This document shows, piece after piece, positions 25,101 through 36,589 of a stretch of DNA of 64,000 nt. Origin of the DNA: Himantopus leucocephalus (Eukaryota; Chordata; Aves; Charadriiformes; Recurvirostridae); assembly GCA_003993805.1 (NCBI GenBank), contig RSEF01000003.1, positions 79,434,705 to 79,498,704 on the forward strand. The letters are read 5' to 3'. Position 1 is the stretch's first letter; the number at the start of each line of letters is the position of its first letter. Made by a program: the position numbers and the translations under genes. The notes beneath the pieces are model-generated. The model was not told the origin of the DNA. It did not search any database and was given only the letters and a program-made list of their open reading frames with translations.

Positions 25101-27716
25101 AAGCTAACCCGAAACACTGCCGAAAAACAGATGAGAAGAATGTAAGGCCACATCCCACTCCACTGAAGAAGCTGAAGCATGGACTCTCACAACTAAGCAC
25201 TGATGTCACATTGTTCCACTGAAGGTAATGAGATGCCAAACAGACAAGGATCCACATCAGCCGTATCCTTTAGAAAAACAGGGCCGAGCCAACTTTACAA
25301 ATTTACAGCATATGCTTACCTGAGAGCCACATTTGAGACACAGCCAAATGTCCGAAGGTGCCACAGGCTCACCATCACTCATCCGCCTCTCCTTCAGACA
25401 TTCTGCACATATTGACCAGACGCTTTGAGCTACTGCTCTCTTCACATGATGCACATCCACCGCTTGGCTCACGTGCTGGCAGGTTAAGCCTAGAGAAAAT
25501 GACACATGCTCACTTGCATCCATTAAAAATAATAGCTATGAAAGGGAGCACATGTACACTAAAAGAGTAGAATCTTCAACAAATTCAGCACGAGGAAAAA
25601 AAATAGCAAAGAACTCAAACAGGAAAAATCAGTCAGCTGCTCCCCGTATACTGAATTTTATGAAGGATCTATTTCAGTCTTTCCATAATGAGAATCATTT
25701 TCAAGTCAATAAACACCACCTCTTAAAAACAGATAAACCACTTCGTACAAAAGTACAAGGATTACCTTTGTACAAAATCAATTTCCCTGTTTTTTGGTTT
25801 GTCTTATTGTCAACAGTAAAATATTACATAAATCTATTTTTGCATATAACAACACAGGCAGTTACCTCCTTTTTAATCCATAAAGAAAGATTTTCAAATA
25901 TCCATGCATTCCCACTACAACTGCCCATTCTGAACATGAATATCAACTACCATTCTTCTCCGACATGTTTTTTGCATAAATTCCACTATAATATCACAGA
26001 ATAACCTAGGTTTGAAGGAACCTCTGAAGGCCATCTTGTCCAAACCCTCATTCAAAGCAGGACCAAATACAAATTTAGATCTGGTTGCTGATGGCTTTGT
26101 TCAGCTGAGTGTTGAATATCTTCAAGGACAGAGGTTTCATCAACTCACTAGAAAATCAGTTTTCTGCCTAACCATTCTCAGGGTGAAAATAAAATAAATG
26201 TCCTCATACCTAGCCAAATTTTCCTTGCCCTAACTTTTGTCTGTTGCCTTTAGTCCTTTCATTGTGGACCTCCCAGGAGTGTTTGGCTCTGCCTTCTCTA
26301 TAACCACCTATCAGGCAGTCAAAGAAAGAAACTATTCTTTCACACCTTTGGCTAAACAAATCCATTCCCTTCAGCCCCTCCTCACGCATCATGTTCTCAA
26401 TCTCCTTAACAACATGGAGGGGGTGACCCACTGCTGTACTCAGTTCAACAAGTCAATGTAACAGGGAGCCCGCAACGGGACACGCTACTCCAGATGAATT
26501 CTCACAAGCGATGAAAAGTTGGAAAGAATCACATACCTCGCCCTGTGCTTTAGTTAATACAGTCCAGCATACAGCAGGCACAAGCCACACCAGTTGCTTT
26601 TATTCAGCATGTGCACTAGGACCCCCCAGGACCTTTTCTGCAAAGCTGCTTTCAAGCCATTGATTCCCACCTGGTAACTGCACCGTTGTTTTGGCCCAGG
26701 TGCCAAACTCTCCACTTGCCTTTGTTGAACTCCATGAAGTTTCTGCCAGCCCATTTCTCCAGCCAGTCTAGGTGACTCTGAATGGCAGACCTACCCCCTA
26801 GTGTATCAACTGCTGTCCTCAATTTGTTATCATGAAGATGACAGAGTGTAGCCTCACAATACCACCTTGCTCTCTCAGCACCTTCAGATGCGTCCCATCT
26901 GATCCCACAGACTTGTCTATTTCCAGTTTGCTTAACAGCTCTCAATCTTCTTATAGTCTGGACAATGCTTAAATCCCAGAGTCTGCCACTAGGCTCAGGG
27001 ACCAGGGAGGACTGAGTCCAGAGCTTCCATGTGAAGACAGAAGCAAAGGAAGGATTGAGTTCCTCAGCCCTTTCCCATGCCCCATGTCCCTAGGTCCCCT
27101 ACCCTCTGAAGCAGCAGGTTTGCACTTGCCCTAGCCTTCATTTTACTGGCAGAGTACCCATACAAGCCTATCTTACCCTTTACAGCCCTCATCAGATTCT
27201 ATTCTAACTGAGGCTGGCTCACCTAATCCCAGCCCTGCATACTCAGGGCCCCCGCAAGGGCAACCCAAACCTGCCTCCACCCTCTCTGCCCTTCCTTTTT
27301 GCCTCTGAGCTCAGTCGGAAGCTCCCTGTTCAGCCAAGCAGCCTCCTGCCACGTGCGCTTGACCTTCTGCGCATTGGAAAGGACCGTTCTCCTGCTCTGA
27401 AGAGGTTGTCATTGAAGATCAACCAACTCTTCAGCCCTTTGGGCAGTCACATAGTGTAACAACCGATCATGTCATAAACACTTGACTGGGGATATTTCTG
27501 TTATAAATTCAAACAGGAAAAGTATTTCATGGTACCACTGATCTGTAGTTTTCACCAGTCAACATGGAAGTTATTACCCCTCAACCTTAGGGCCAAATAT
27601 CATTTAATGTAGTTACCTGAAATATCATCTGAGGAGTCCTCATCCTGTGGCCTGTTAGGCCTTTTACTTCTCTTTGCCTTCTCGGGGTTGGCTCTTGATG
27701 GATCTTTCACCCGCAT
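10041..27716 (-). CDS. USP45: USP45, ubiquitin-specific protease 45, 5' part (7 coding exons)
   Basis: Deubiquitinase of the USP (C19) family; the human protein removes ubiquitin from ERCC1 and so supports ERCC1-XPF DNA repair. Joined exons: 27716-27617, 25489-25320, 23719-23616, 23116-23016, 13776-13631, 12348-12253, 10171-10041, giving 848 coding bases (282 codons plus 2 bases) with phase kept at every junction. Residues 1-33 are basic then acidic (DEDSSDD at about 25-31), like the N-terminal acidic motif reported to bind ERCC1. Residues 37-137 form a ZnF-UBP finger (Cys/His at 37, 39, 61, 64, 84, 87, 92, 100, 104, 113, 126, 129, 136, 137). The Cys box NNLGNTCFFNAVMQ has its nucleophile at Cys200. 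USP16 is the closest paralogue, but the N-terminus and the stretch after the finger match USP45 better. The His box is absent because the gene runs off the left edge. Confidence 0.95.
10172..12252 (-). other. USP45 intron
   Basis: Non-coding between two USP45 exons. A more GC-rich patch at about 10.53-10.96 kb ('GGGGTGGCCAGCTTCTCTGA' near 10601) may be an old dispersed repeat but I cannot assign it. Nothing else recognised. Confidence 0.7.
12253..12348 (-). CDS. USP45: USP45 exon after the Cys box
   Basis: 96 bases, phase 0 at both ends, acceptor CTTTAAG, donor GTAAGT. Encodes NLAQTHILNELMYEMKEKGT and then KLKICHTSDSQL, matching the USP45 segment directly after the Cys box. Confidence 0.94.
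12349..13630 (-). other. USP45 intron
   Basis: Plain AT-rich intron between the Cys-box exon and the following exon. A pyrimidine run near 12611-12638 and an A13 run near 13156 are the only simple repeats seen. Confidence 0.8.
13631..13776 (-). CDS. USP45: USP45 exon with catalytic Cys box
   Basis: 146 bases, acceptor ATTACAG, donor GTAAGA. Encodes residues 159-207: a charged linker (SSSKIIRLREENSETSEILK), then VPVKGINNLGNTCFFNAVMQ with the nucleophile Cys200. The preceding intron is about 9.2 kb. Confidence 0.96.
13777..23015 (-). other. USP45 long intron (9.2 kb)
   Basis: Separates the finger-ending exon from the Cys-box exon. It contains a T-run near 17430, an A-rich run near 19398-19431, a single N at 17343 and an assembly gap at 21413-21451. 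A C-rich patch at about 16.86-17.34 kb was read on both strands without finding a recognisable exon. Confidence 0.75.
21413..21462. other. Assembly gap (39 N) followed by poly-G
   Basis: N run at 21413-21451, directly followed by eleven G (21452-21462). It probably marks a homopolymer or G-rich repeat that was not resolved. It is within a USP45 intron. Confidence 0.97.
23016..23116 (-). CDS. USP45: USP45 exon: end of ZnF-UBP
   Basis: 101 bases, acceptor GTTTAG, donor GTAAGT. Encodes CYECNEELSTHCNKKVLAQI and then VDFLQKHGSRAEP, followed by a split Ser codon. It completes the finger (C-x2-C, H-C) and begins the linker to the protease domain. Confidence 0.95.
23117..25319 (-). other. USP45 introns around the 104-base exon
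   Basis: Covers introns 23117-23615 and 23720-25319 flanking the exon at 23616-23719. AT-rich; no repeat family or RNA gene recognised. Confidence 0.75.
23616..23719 (-). CDS. USP45: USP45 exon: middle of ZnF-UBP
   Basis: 104 bases, acceptor TTTTTAG, donor GTAAGA. Encodes residues 91-125: GCSKNSEGQHSLKHFQTART, then EPHCIVISLSTWIIW with the last Trp codon split TG/G. It has the His ligands HSLKH and the ubiquitin-pocket-like region. Too short to stand out as an open frame. Confidence 0.95.
25320..25489 (-). CDS. USP45: USP45 exon: first half of ZnF-UBP
   Basis: 170 bases, acceptor CTCTAG, donor GTAAGC. Encodes residues 34-90, starting GLTCQHVSQAVDVHHVKRAV and ending IWLCLKCGSQ. It carries the C-x-H, C-x2-C and C-x2-C zinc ligands of the finger. 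Confidence 0.95.
25991..27430 (-). mobile_element. Degenerate CR1 LINE fragment
   Basis: Minus strand. The left end (25991-26050) is the complement of a CR1 3' tail. Inside, 26790-26690 gives RT-type residues (AVDTLGGRSAIQSHLDWLEK, then WAGRNFMEFNKGK and HLGQNN), matching the CR1 ORF2 segment after the reverse-transcriptase core. Upstream, about 27080-27000 reads EELNPSFASVFTWKL and about 27330-27260 reads LRGKKEGRERVE, both matching the linker before the RT core. Most of the RT core between these pieces is missing, and frameshifts and stops are common, so the copy is dead. It lies in the USP45 intron between the ATG exon and the first finger exon. Confidence 0.85.
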
Positions 27717-27726
27717 CTGTTACTTA
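27617..27726 (-). CDS. USP45: USP45 ATG exon
   Basis: Coding 27716-27617: starts MRVKDPSRANPEKAKRSKRP and ends in the acidic DEDSSDDIS stretch, then donor GTAACT. Upstream is a pyrimidine tract with AG at 27728-27727, and a second AG directly abuts the ATG, so the 5' UTR part is either 10 bases or none. The ATG is chosen because this N-terminus matches USP45 from its first residue. Confidence 0.93.
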
Positions 27727-29577
27727 CTGGGAAAGAGAAACAAGGGTTGCTGTATTGTCCAGATGCTTCAGCAAATGTCTTCAGTTTGAATTCTAAAAGC
27801 ATGAGATCAAACCACACATTCAGACCTCACAAACATAATTTTAGGCTTTGACTAATGTCAGCTATTGTGTAACGAGGTGTATGAACGTGTCAAGAAGAAA
27901 CTCTGAGGAATGCTGTAAGATCAGTTAGTTAATGTCACATGACATTATGAATTGTATCTGTAACTACAGGAGACACGCACTTCCAGGCAGCAGTGTTAAA
28001 TATCTGAGATACCGAGATTTTCTTTATTTTTGTTATTGTAAAGTAAACTACTACAGACCTCTAGCCATACCTTACCAGAAAAACTTCATTAAAATAAAAG
28101 CTTGTCTTCCTTAACATATCTCCCTTAGGAAAGGGATGCCTCTGCACATTCCCTAAAAGCTTTTGAGCAATTTCAAACACTTTAATAAAATACAGAAGTC
28201 TTCCGAATCTCATGAAAGTGTCCTCGTCTCCTATGAGTAGGACAGACAGGACTGCAAGCTGACCCGTCTATTAAACATGAAAGAATCCGTACAGATGCAG
28301 TCTCTCATAGGAGTCCTATGAGGAACAGAAATAAAGTATATTTGCCACAAAACTTTTAAAAAGTCCTCAGAGATTTCACCACACTGGTCATTTAATCAAA
28401 ACCCAAATGTGAATTCACTGAAGGAGTGTAGCTGTGCATCACGCAAACAGCTTCTGAGGCTTAGTATATAGATTGTCTTTTAACGTGTGCTTCATAAAAA
28501 CGAATTTATGTTTTCATATACAAAGCATATGAATGTAAGATAGTCAAATATTTGTACGTTGCAAACCTTTCAGCCATTCTGTTTAGAAGAAAAACTAAGT
28601 CTTGTTGTGTACCACAAACAGGTTAATAATGCCACCTGAGCTGCCAGTACCAAACATTTTCAACTATGCTACCTCATTTATGTATGGGAAACCTCTAAAA
28701 TGCCCTACATTTGGGAACAGCAAAAAGATATATTCCTGCTACAGATCAAGTAGGTAAGTTTGCCAAAATTTAAAAAGTTTGTCTATGTATGTTTTTAAAT
28801 CTTCCCTGTATACACATTTAGACCTTCGTGCTACTGAAGCCCTGAGAGATACAGGAATTGACCTATATACTTAACTCAGTATTCCCTCTCCTTTCTTATC
28901 CATTAAGCCAATCAGCAGAACAGTCATCAATATCGACACTAGAGCACCACCATCACTGGTATCTGAACAGCCCTCACTAAAGTGAAGCAGGCAATCCACA
29001 CCTCAGAGCTCCTGTTCCAGGTTCCTATAGATCTGTACAGACATCTCTGCATCTGCCGCGCATACTGCTAGTGCTGGAGGTTTTCTGCATGAACATATCA
29101 GTTACAGATTTAGTTTGGACAAGCCAAATTTCTGTAGAGTATGAAAGAAACCTTTACTCTCTGTTTCCTTGCACCAACGGCTTCATGCCTCCTCAACCTT
29201 TCAAAATGCACTTCATTTTTTTCAGAAAGCTACATTTACATAGAAATCAGTTTATATTATATACCGTGACGTTCTTAACTTACAGATTTCAAAATTTCCT
29301 GTGCTTAAGTGTATGAAGCTTCAAACGTTTAGGCATGCAAGCGAACAATGCCACGGAATTCAGCTTTGTTGATCTTCTAGATTCACAATTCATGTTCATA
29401 CAGTAAGAAAGATCTGAATATTCCTGCTCTTGACTATTTACATTCAACAAATGTTAGCACGCCTAAGGTATATCAATAGCCATGCATCACGGCATCCCTA
29501 GAACAGGAAAAGGTGCTTCAGACCCAAACAACTTCAACTTGGCACCTTATCATATACATCGAAGCTTCATGTGAAAC

Positions 29578-29717
29578 AACCCTTATCAGATTCAATTCTA
29601 ACTGAGGCTGGCTCACCTAATCCCAGCCCTGCACACTCAGGGCCCCTGCGAGGGCAGCCCAAACCTGCCTCCACCCTCTCTGCCCTTCCTTTTTGCCTCT
29701 GAGCTCAGTCAGAAGCT
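29578..29717 (-). repeat. Second copy of a CR1 internal segment (about 137 bp)
   Basis: Matches 27186-27325 at about 95% (around seven mismatches over about 137 bases) and then stops sharply on both sides. It sits alone in the USP45 5' intron. TGAAACAAC lies just before it and again just after it, which could be a target-site duplication. Confidence 0.85.
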
Positions 29718-32284
29718 GATGAAACAACATGTGAAACACTTGTCGCGCTGCCACTTAACTGAGCACCAGATTCATGGAGACATTCATCACACAGTAAGGC
29801 CGACACAGCTGCTGTTAGAAAACCCATGATTTTACACTAAATTATGTAAAGAGTCAATAGCAAAGACAGCAAAAATGTCCTCCCTAAAGGAACAAAGTTG
29901 TGTTTAGGTTATTCAACACTGACATAAGCAATCTATGAGTTCATTTCGGCATAACAATTTTTATTTCTTTGGACAGATTATGTAAGACTGTCCAAACCAC
30001 AGATTTCACCCAAATGAAAGTCATATTCTTATCAGTACATTTTGAGAGTTCAGATAACTTCATGAAAGCACAATTATGGGCCTGACCAGCTGAACCACAA
30101 GCAAGTCTTTATCACCTGTGAAATCCTGTGGCCCATAGGCCAGGTGGTACAATCTGGATGAGGGCACGCACAGCCCACCACTCAACCCACTCTCTAGGGT
30201 CCTTCAGGACACATGGAAAAGACAGTGTCACCTGCAATGACTGAAAACATGGCATTTCTAGCCCAACGTAATTAACACAGCATTAGAAATGCACGCTGGC
30301 ATAAGAAGCCAGCGTTTACACTGTGGGTTTGGGAACCCACCAAAGCAACTTCTTTCAGTAAGAGCAGGCAGAACAAAGGATAACATGGACCATTAGATTA
30401 ATCAGTTTTCATGAACACCCGTACAGACAGGCATCCATCAGACAATGTTTACTGACCTGTGAACTCTTGGAAAAGCCACAGCGTATCAAGGACCTAGCCA
30501 GCCAGGGTTTGTGCCTGATTTTGAAAAGCATTTAAGTGGGATGAAAGGGTAGGAGCAATGAGCTACTCAGCAAGCATCTATGATGCCAGGAGCACAGTAT
30601 TTACACATCACTATCTGCCCTGTTCCAGTATATTTGGGGGCAGAAAACATTACAAGTAAAAGATTTCATTTAACAATTAAAAACATGCTCAACACTTCAA
30701 AATCAAAATGTTTATGCCAGGAATTTGATTATTATATTTAATTGAGATAAACAAGGAAGAAACCTAAGGTGCTTCAGAAAATACTTTTTGGAAATATTTC
30801 AGTTTATGGGAAATAAAAGATTGAGATTTTATTGGAATGAAGACCCTGAACAAACAGACCCGAGACAGCATAAAACACAGCTAAGAAAAAAAGCAAGAGA
30901 GAAAATCTGTAGGTTTCTGTTGACCATAGGCACATGCCATTCAAGACAAGCAAGCAGAGGAGAAATGAATATTTTACACAAAATGAACTTGACACAACGA
31001 AGATTTAAAACCTTTGCAATGTTCCCGTGATTTGCCTCTTTCCAACCCATTCTCCCATTTTTTAAACATGTTCAATGAGTAATTTGTGGCTACAGCCATC
31101 AACTGTGGAGCCTCCTGAAGGAGACAGACTCTCCCTCTGAACGCATAAGCAGAAAGAAGCCTCTATGCATCCTTGCTTGGAAGTTTCTTTTTGTGATAGA
31201 AAACCAAATATGGTAAGTTTTTTCATTTCATATGCACAAAATCAAGTCACAGTGCAAATGATATTTGACTAATGAACCTGACAAATTAAAGAACCCCGAT
31301 TTTTGCCGTAGAAAAAGCTGAGTTCAGTGGGTATGTTTGCTCCACACAGATCTCTATTTGGCACGCAGTAAAAACCTGAACTAAAAATTATGCAGTTTCA
31401 TGGGGAAAAAACTAAAAATAGAAAGAGCTAAATCTCTTCCTTATAAACAATCATTTTATACAAAACTAAGAACTAGTCCTTGCCAAATGTGTTCAGATTC
31501 TTTTAGCTCAGCATACAAGAGTCTGGAGTGTAAACATCATCAGTTGCTATTCTGAGTTTACTTTTTACTTCTTAAAAGACTCCTAATGGGAGTCTGCCTA
31601 CAAAAAGCTGATTAAGATCAAAAGCTCCTCACTACAACTGCTCGTTTCCACCTTTCTAGAAAGATCAAGCCACTTCAAAAGCAGCAGAACGATCTGCCCA
31701 CCTAATTTTAAAAGCTTTAAATTTGACAAAGTGCCAAAAATCGACGTGCTAAATTTGTTACCTTAAATATGAGTTATGCCTACGTTATTTTAAATGTAAG
31801 GTATGCCTGAAATAGTCTATATGTAACAGCAGTAATATTTCTATATTTAGAAATGCACCCTCTTCATAAAGTTTATATTTAGTAAGTAAAAAGAGCTGGA
31901 TGCAGTTTCTAAAATAAACGTTATTTCTTAAAGTTTTGTATTTCACTGGAACTCAGTAGAGTTAGGACCAATAGAAGATACAAGGCCAGTGTGAACTAGA
32001 ATTCACTTTTCTTTTGGGGGGAAAAAAAAAACAGACAAAAAAACAGAACAGAACCAAACAGGTCATTCCTCTTCACAGCATCTTTATGCAAGACAGGTGG
32101 AGAAGCAAACTATGTCTTCACTGTCTGGACTCCCCAAAACCTATTCCCAGCTTATCATCTTGCACTCCTTACTTAGAGGTTGAGTCCCTCCTCCTACAAT
32201 GTCTACAGCTCAATTGCTAAGTTTTGAAATGTGCCACCATAGTGAGTTTTCCCATGCTGTACCTTCACTATGATGCTTATAACA

Positions 32285-32437
32285 AACCCATCATTGGACG
32301 CTTTTAAGATTCAGCTGGACAGGGTGTTGGGCCACCTTGTCTAGACTGTGCTTTTGCCAAGAAAGGTTGGACCAGATGATCCCTGAGGTCCCTTCCAACC
32401 TGGTATTCTATGATTCCATGATATGATTCTATGAAAC
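32285..32437 (+). mobile_element. CR1 LINE 3' end, 5'-truncated
   Basis: Contains the CR1 3' UTR signature GGTTGGACCAGATGATCCCT, then GAGGTCCCTTCCAACC, and ends in ATTCTATGATTCCATGATAT and GATTCTATGA tail repeats. About 150 bases remain, which is the usual 5'-truncated form of bird CR1. It is better preserved than the copy at 26-27.4 kb. Confidence 0.93.
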
Positions 32438-35400
32438 CCAAACCAGATCATCAGCATGTTAGAGTGCTGTGCTGACTACTACCATATCACTGCTTCCATC
32501 TGCCAAGATCCACTTTCTTCCTCGTCTTATAATTAGGGTGCCAGCTCTTTCAGGCAAGTGCCACATTTTTGTTCTTATCTGTGTAATACCTATCACAACA
32601 TTCTTCCTGATTCTTGATTAACTAGGAGGATTACACTTGCATTACTAGAATGCAAACAACAAGATAAAAATGGTGTAATAACCACCAGCTCATCTCAGCC
32701 TACTTACCCTATGAAATATAGCCAAATGAGTCTACAGATAGTCTCCAGGTGCTGTTTTGGATGCGGTAAGACTCTCCCAGTAGGACTGCCCATTAACTGT
32801 GAAACCAGTATTGTTAACTATTTCATCAGTGAGCACCTGAATTCAAAGACACTGGGGCAAATACATTTATCTCAATCCCTCAATTCATCTGAGGTATCCT
32901 AAATGCCAACCATCTTGCCACTTGTAGTCAAACTCTCCAATTAAAATGATACGATTTTATGCTGCTAATGGGAAAAAAACCTGCATCAGACTGAAAAGGC
33001 ATAGCGCACCAAATACAGCATTTCAAAAATTAGCACTTTCATGTAACTTAACAGAACTGTCCAGCTGTCAACAGCAGCCTACCACCAATGCAAGGCGCTG
33101 AGGAACAGCGCAGATGTGCAGATTAAGTCCAAAGGCTAAGACGCTCCATAGCATATTTGTGAAGGGGCTTTATGAGCTTCCACGTAACTATGAGAGTACA
33201 AAAAGCAGAGCCTCGTACAGGTCAGTAATGCCAGATCCTCTGCAGAAATGCTACATGTTTTGATGTAAGCTGCAAGTTGATATATTTTGGACGTCTGTTC
33301 CGGGCGTTACCTGTGGCATTTTGGCTTGCTTGCTGCTAGATCAAATGTCACCCAATCAGAGCAAGAACCGCATCCATCACGGTTAGCAACCGGGCAGTGT
33401 CACCCATCAGCGGGCCAGGAGGCTCAGCGCTCTGACAGCCACCGAAACCTTTGCGGCAAACAAGCCCCTGCTGCCTGCTAGAGCAGTAAAAGGACCAGAA
33501 CTGCTGACTGGTAGTGGCAGCAACACTTCTTCCCCTGGAAAATGTCATCTGAAATTCTGAAAGTGTCATCTCCAAGATCTCCTAGCCCAAAGGCACATCA
33601 CACATCCTACACCGTCACTGGAGCTCAAACGCCAATCCTGACATAATGTTACAGTCCTGAAAGGGTGAGACACTGATGTACTCTTTGCGCAAGGAGTGAG
33701 ACGGAGACTTCGGACCACTAGATACAACTTTCCAAGTGACAGTAAAAATCCCATAGCATTTCTCACTTTTAGTAATCCTTTTCATCCAGCCGCCCATGCT
33801 AAACATGGTCTGTCAACATTCATGTTTGCATCCTGCACCATCCCTCTCAGATTTGCTACTGAAACCCACTTGCCACAGAAACATTACTTCTAAGGATGAA
33901 CATAAACCAGATGTGTGCAGAAACAAGAATGAAAAGACCTTATAACTGGGTTTATGGCTGAAGTAAAATAAAGGTTTGAGTGGGAAAAAGGAGTAGTATT
34001 TTGATGACATATTTTTGCTAGTATCCTATAGCAAAGGTTTTGCTAGTGTCTTACAGAAAATTTCAGGGATACTTGTCAATATCCAAATTCATAAACCAAA
34101 TTGAAACTTTTGCTTATGTTCTCTATCCCACCCTAAATGTATTCAAAAAAAACCATGAACACACAAAGAGGGAAAAACATCTGGGTGGATGTGTTCGTGG
34201 TCTAACATGGATTTTCCTAGAAATTCACACTTTAAAAAGCAAAACACCTAAGTACCATAAAAAGAGCCATGGCTTATAACTAAGGATGCTGGCCCACAAG
34301 TGAAAACTTTGTACGTGAAAAGGCAATCAGATGACAGAGCTGACAGACTATGCACTCACGTGATATGAACACTGATGTAACAGTGCCATCACCACAGAAA
34401 ATCTAAGGGTGTAACAACAGAAATAGCTGGACAATAACCAGTGACTTCACAGTATCTTGGCAGGATAACCATGTGGAAAAAAACTGGTTCAAGATGTCAT
34501 AAGAGGAAATGAAGGGCAATATGAGCAAAGAATGAACTTCGGAGAAATTCTAATTCTGTGAAGTCTAAAAAATAAAAAAGAAGAAGAAGAAATAGTAAAG
34601 TCATAGCAAGTAATGAAAAGGAACTGTGGTTGCAGTACAGTTTGTGAGATAGCAGGCTGAAGCCCACACAAGATAATATGTTAAGCTGAGACTCGCGCTG
34701 TACCCCTGCCTAAAGGACTGAGGCGGAGAAGATGAAGGAAGACAACAGCTACACATAACTTCCCATCTGCTCTGGAAGGGTGTTGTGGGAGTCAGGTAAT
34801 TAATGAGGGTGAAGCAGATAAAACCATAAATGACTACAGAAAACTTGTTTGAGCTCTTTGAAAGTCAAAGCCTTGCTGCCGAGAGCAAAAAATTTCATTC
34901 CATTTTCTTCCTCCACACAAATTGCCCCAGTTTGTTTTGATGACACGTCTAAAGTGGAACAACTTGTCCTTGATCTACGACTGATGCTCACAGCAGAACC
35001 CGTGAGACACTAGCTGCATTTCTGTGAACCTCACAGAAACAAAAGTACAGAGCACCAGTTCTTCAATATTTCATGAAGAAATCTGACAAAATATTTACAA
35101 CTGTAGTAAACTGCAGAGCAATTTCACAAAGGCATGTTCTGCGATCAATCTGGCACATGCTCATGTCACTACTATGCTTCCATTTAAAAAGCTGGAAAAT
35201 GAGCGCAGAAAGAACCCTTTAAACATAACTCTGCTTTATAGGCTTGTATGAGAGGATTATTTAACGGAATTGGTAAATGCTTGTAGCTAAAGATGACATG
35301 TAACAAGAATACAGTGCTACACCTGGAGTAATTGCCATCTGCTTCCATGTTCCTGACGTCTTACTGTATTCCGGTGCATCTGTGTTTAACAGGCTGTTGT

Positions 35401-36112
35401 GTGCATCCTGTTTAACCGTGCAAGTAGCAACATATCTATAGCAAGAGCAAGATGAAGTCCTAAAGTAAAGGACATCAACAGGAAAAGACCGAATGAAGTT
35501 CTAAAAAAAAAAAAATCCAGGAATCACAGAATCAAAACATTAACTCATACACAACGCGCAGGGCTGCAGCTATGGGTCTAAAATACCGCGTCGCTGATTA
35601 ACGGAGAGGACGGTCACCAGGATGACATCTAATCACCAGGCACGTACGGGTCTTCATACACTGAAAACCACGCTTCGGGTTGCGGGGCGCCAGCGCTGTG
35701 GCCACACGCGCCGCCTGCGAACAACACTTGTCGTGGGCAGCCCCGCGGCCAGGCCGCAGCGGCAGCAGGCCGGCGGTGGCATCACCAGGCCGGCATATGC
35801 CAGGCTGTCAGAGACGGGCAGAAATAACCGCGCCAGCCCCACCACGCAGAACCGCAAGGCCGTGTTAGAGCGGCAGGCGCTTGCTAACTTGGCTAATGCA
35901 AAGTGAACGGAGCTTATGTTTAAGGGCGACGCTACCCACTCTAATTTAACAGACCGAGAAACTTACTCCAAGGCCACGGAGAGGGCCCGGCGCTGCTGTT
36001 ATCATGTCACGGCAGGGTTAGCCTATTCCCACCCCACACCAGCCCTACTTGGCCACCAGTTCGGAACACCGCGGGAGAAGCGCCGGGCCCGGAGCCACGG
36101 CGGGGCAGTGCC

Positions 36113-36528
36113 CCCCCCCCCCCCCCCCCCCCNNNNNNNNNNNNNNNNNNNNNNNNNNNNNNNNNNNNNNNNNNNNNNNNNNNNNNNNNNNNNNNNNNNN
36201 NNNNNNNNNNNNNNNNNNNNNNNNNNNNNNNNNNNNNNNNNNNNNNNNNNNNNNNNNNNNNNNNNNNNNNNNNNNNNNNNNNNNNNNNNNNNNNNNNNNN
36301 NNNNNNNNNNNNNNNNNNNNNNNNNNNNNNNNNNNNNNNNNNNNNNNNNNNNNNNNNNNNNNNNNNNNNNNNNNNNNNNNNNNNNNNNNNNNNNNNNNNN
36401 NNNNNNNNNNNNNNNNNNNNNNNNNNNNNNNNNNNNNNNNNNNNNNNNNNNNNNNNNNNNNNNNNNNNNNNNNNNNNNNNNNNNNNNNNNNNNNNNNNNN
36501 NNNNNNNNNNNNNNCCCCCCCCCCCCCA
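36113..36528. other. Assembly gap of 382 N flanked by poly-C
   Basis: N at 36133-36514 with about 20 C on the left and 14 C on the right. The gap interrupts the CpG island just inside the presumed USP45 intron 1. Open frames across it are artefacts. Confidence 0.98.
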
Positions 36529-36589
36529 CTCCACCCCGAGCAGGGCCGGCGGGCTCCCCCTTCCCCCGCCCCGAGCGCCCCGCACTCAC

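Larger units (their letters stand above)
27727..36589 (-). other. USP45 intron 1 (5' UTR intron)
   Basis: About 8.9 kb between the presumed non-coding first exon and the ATG exon. It holds the 137-base CR1 piece, a CR1 3' tail at 32.3 kb, a CpG-rich shoulder from about 35.58 kb and the 382-base gap. No coding exon recognised. Confidence 0.65.

Noticed and set aside
25552..26004. 150-codon open frame on the plus strand
   Set aside because: Lies in a USP45 intron, antisense, runs into the end of a CR1 repeat, and has no domain.
35509..35545. A run followed by AATCACAGAATCA, like an inverted CR1 tail
   Set aside because: Too short, and no CR1 3' UTR sequence follows.
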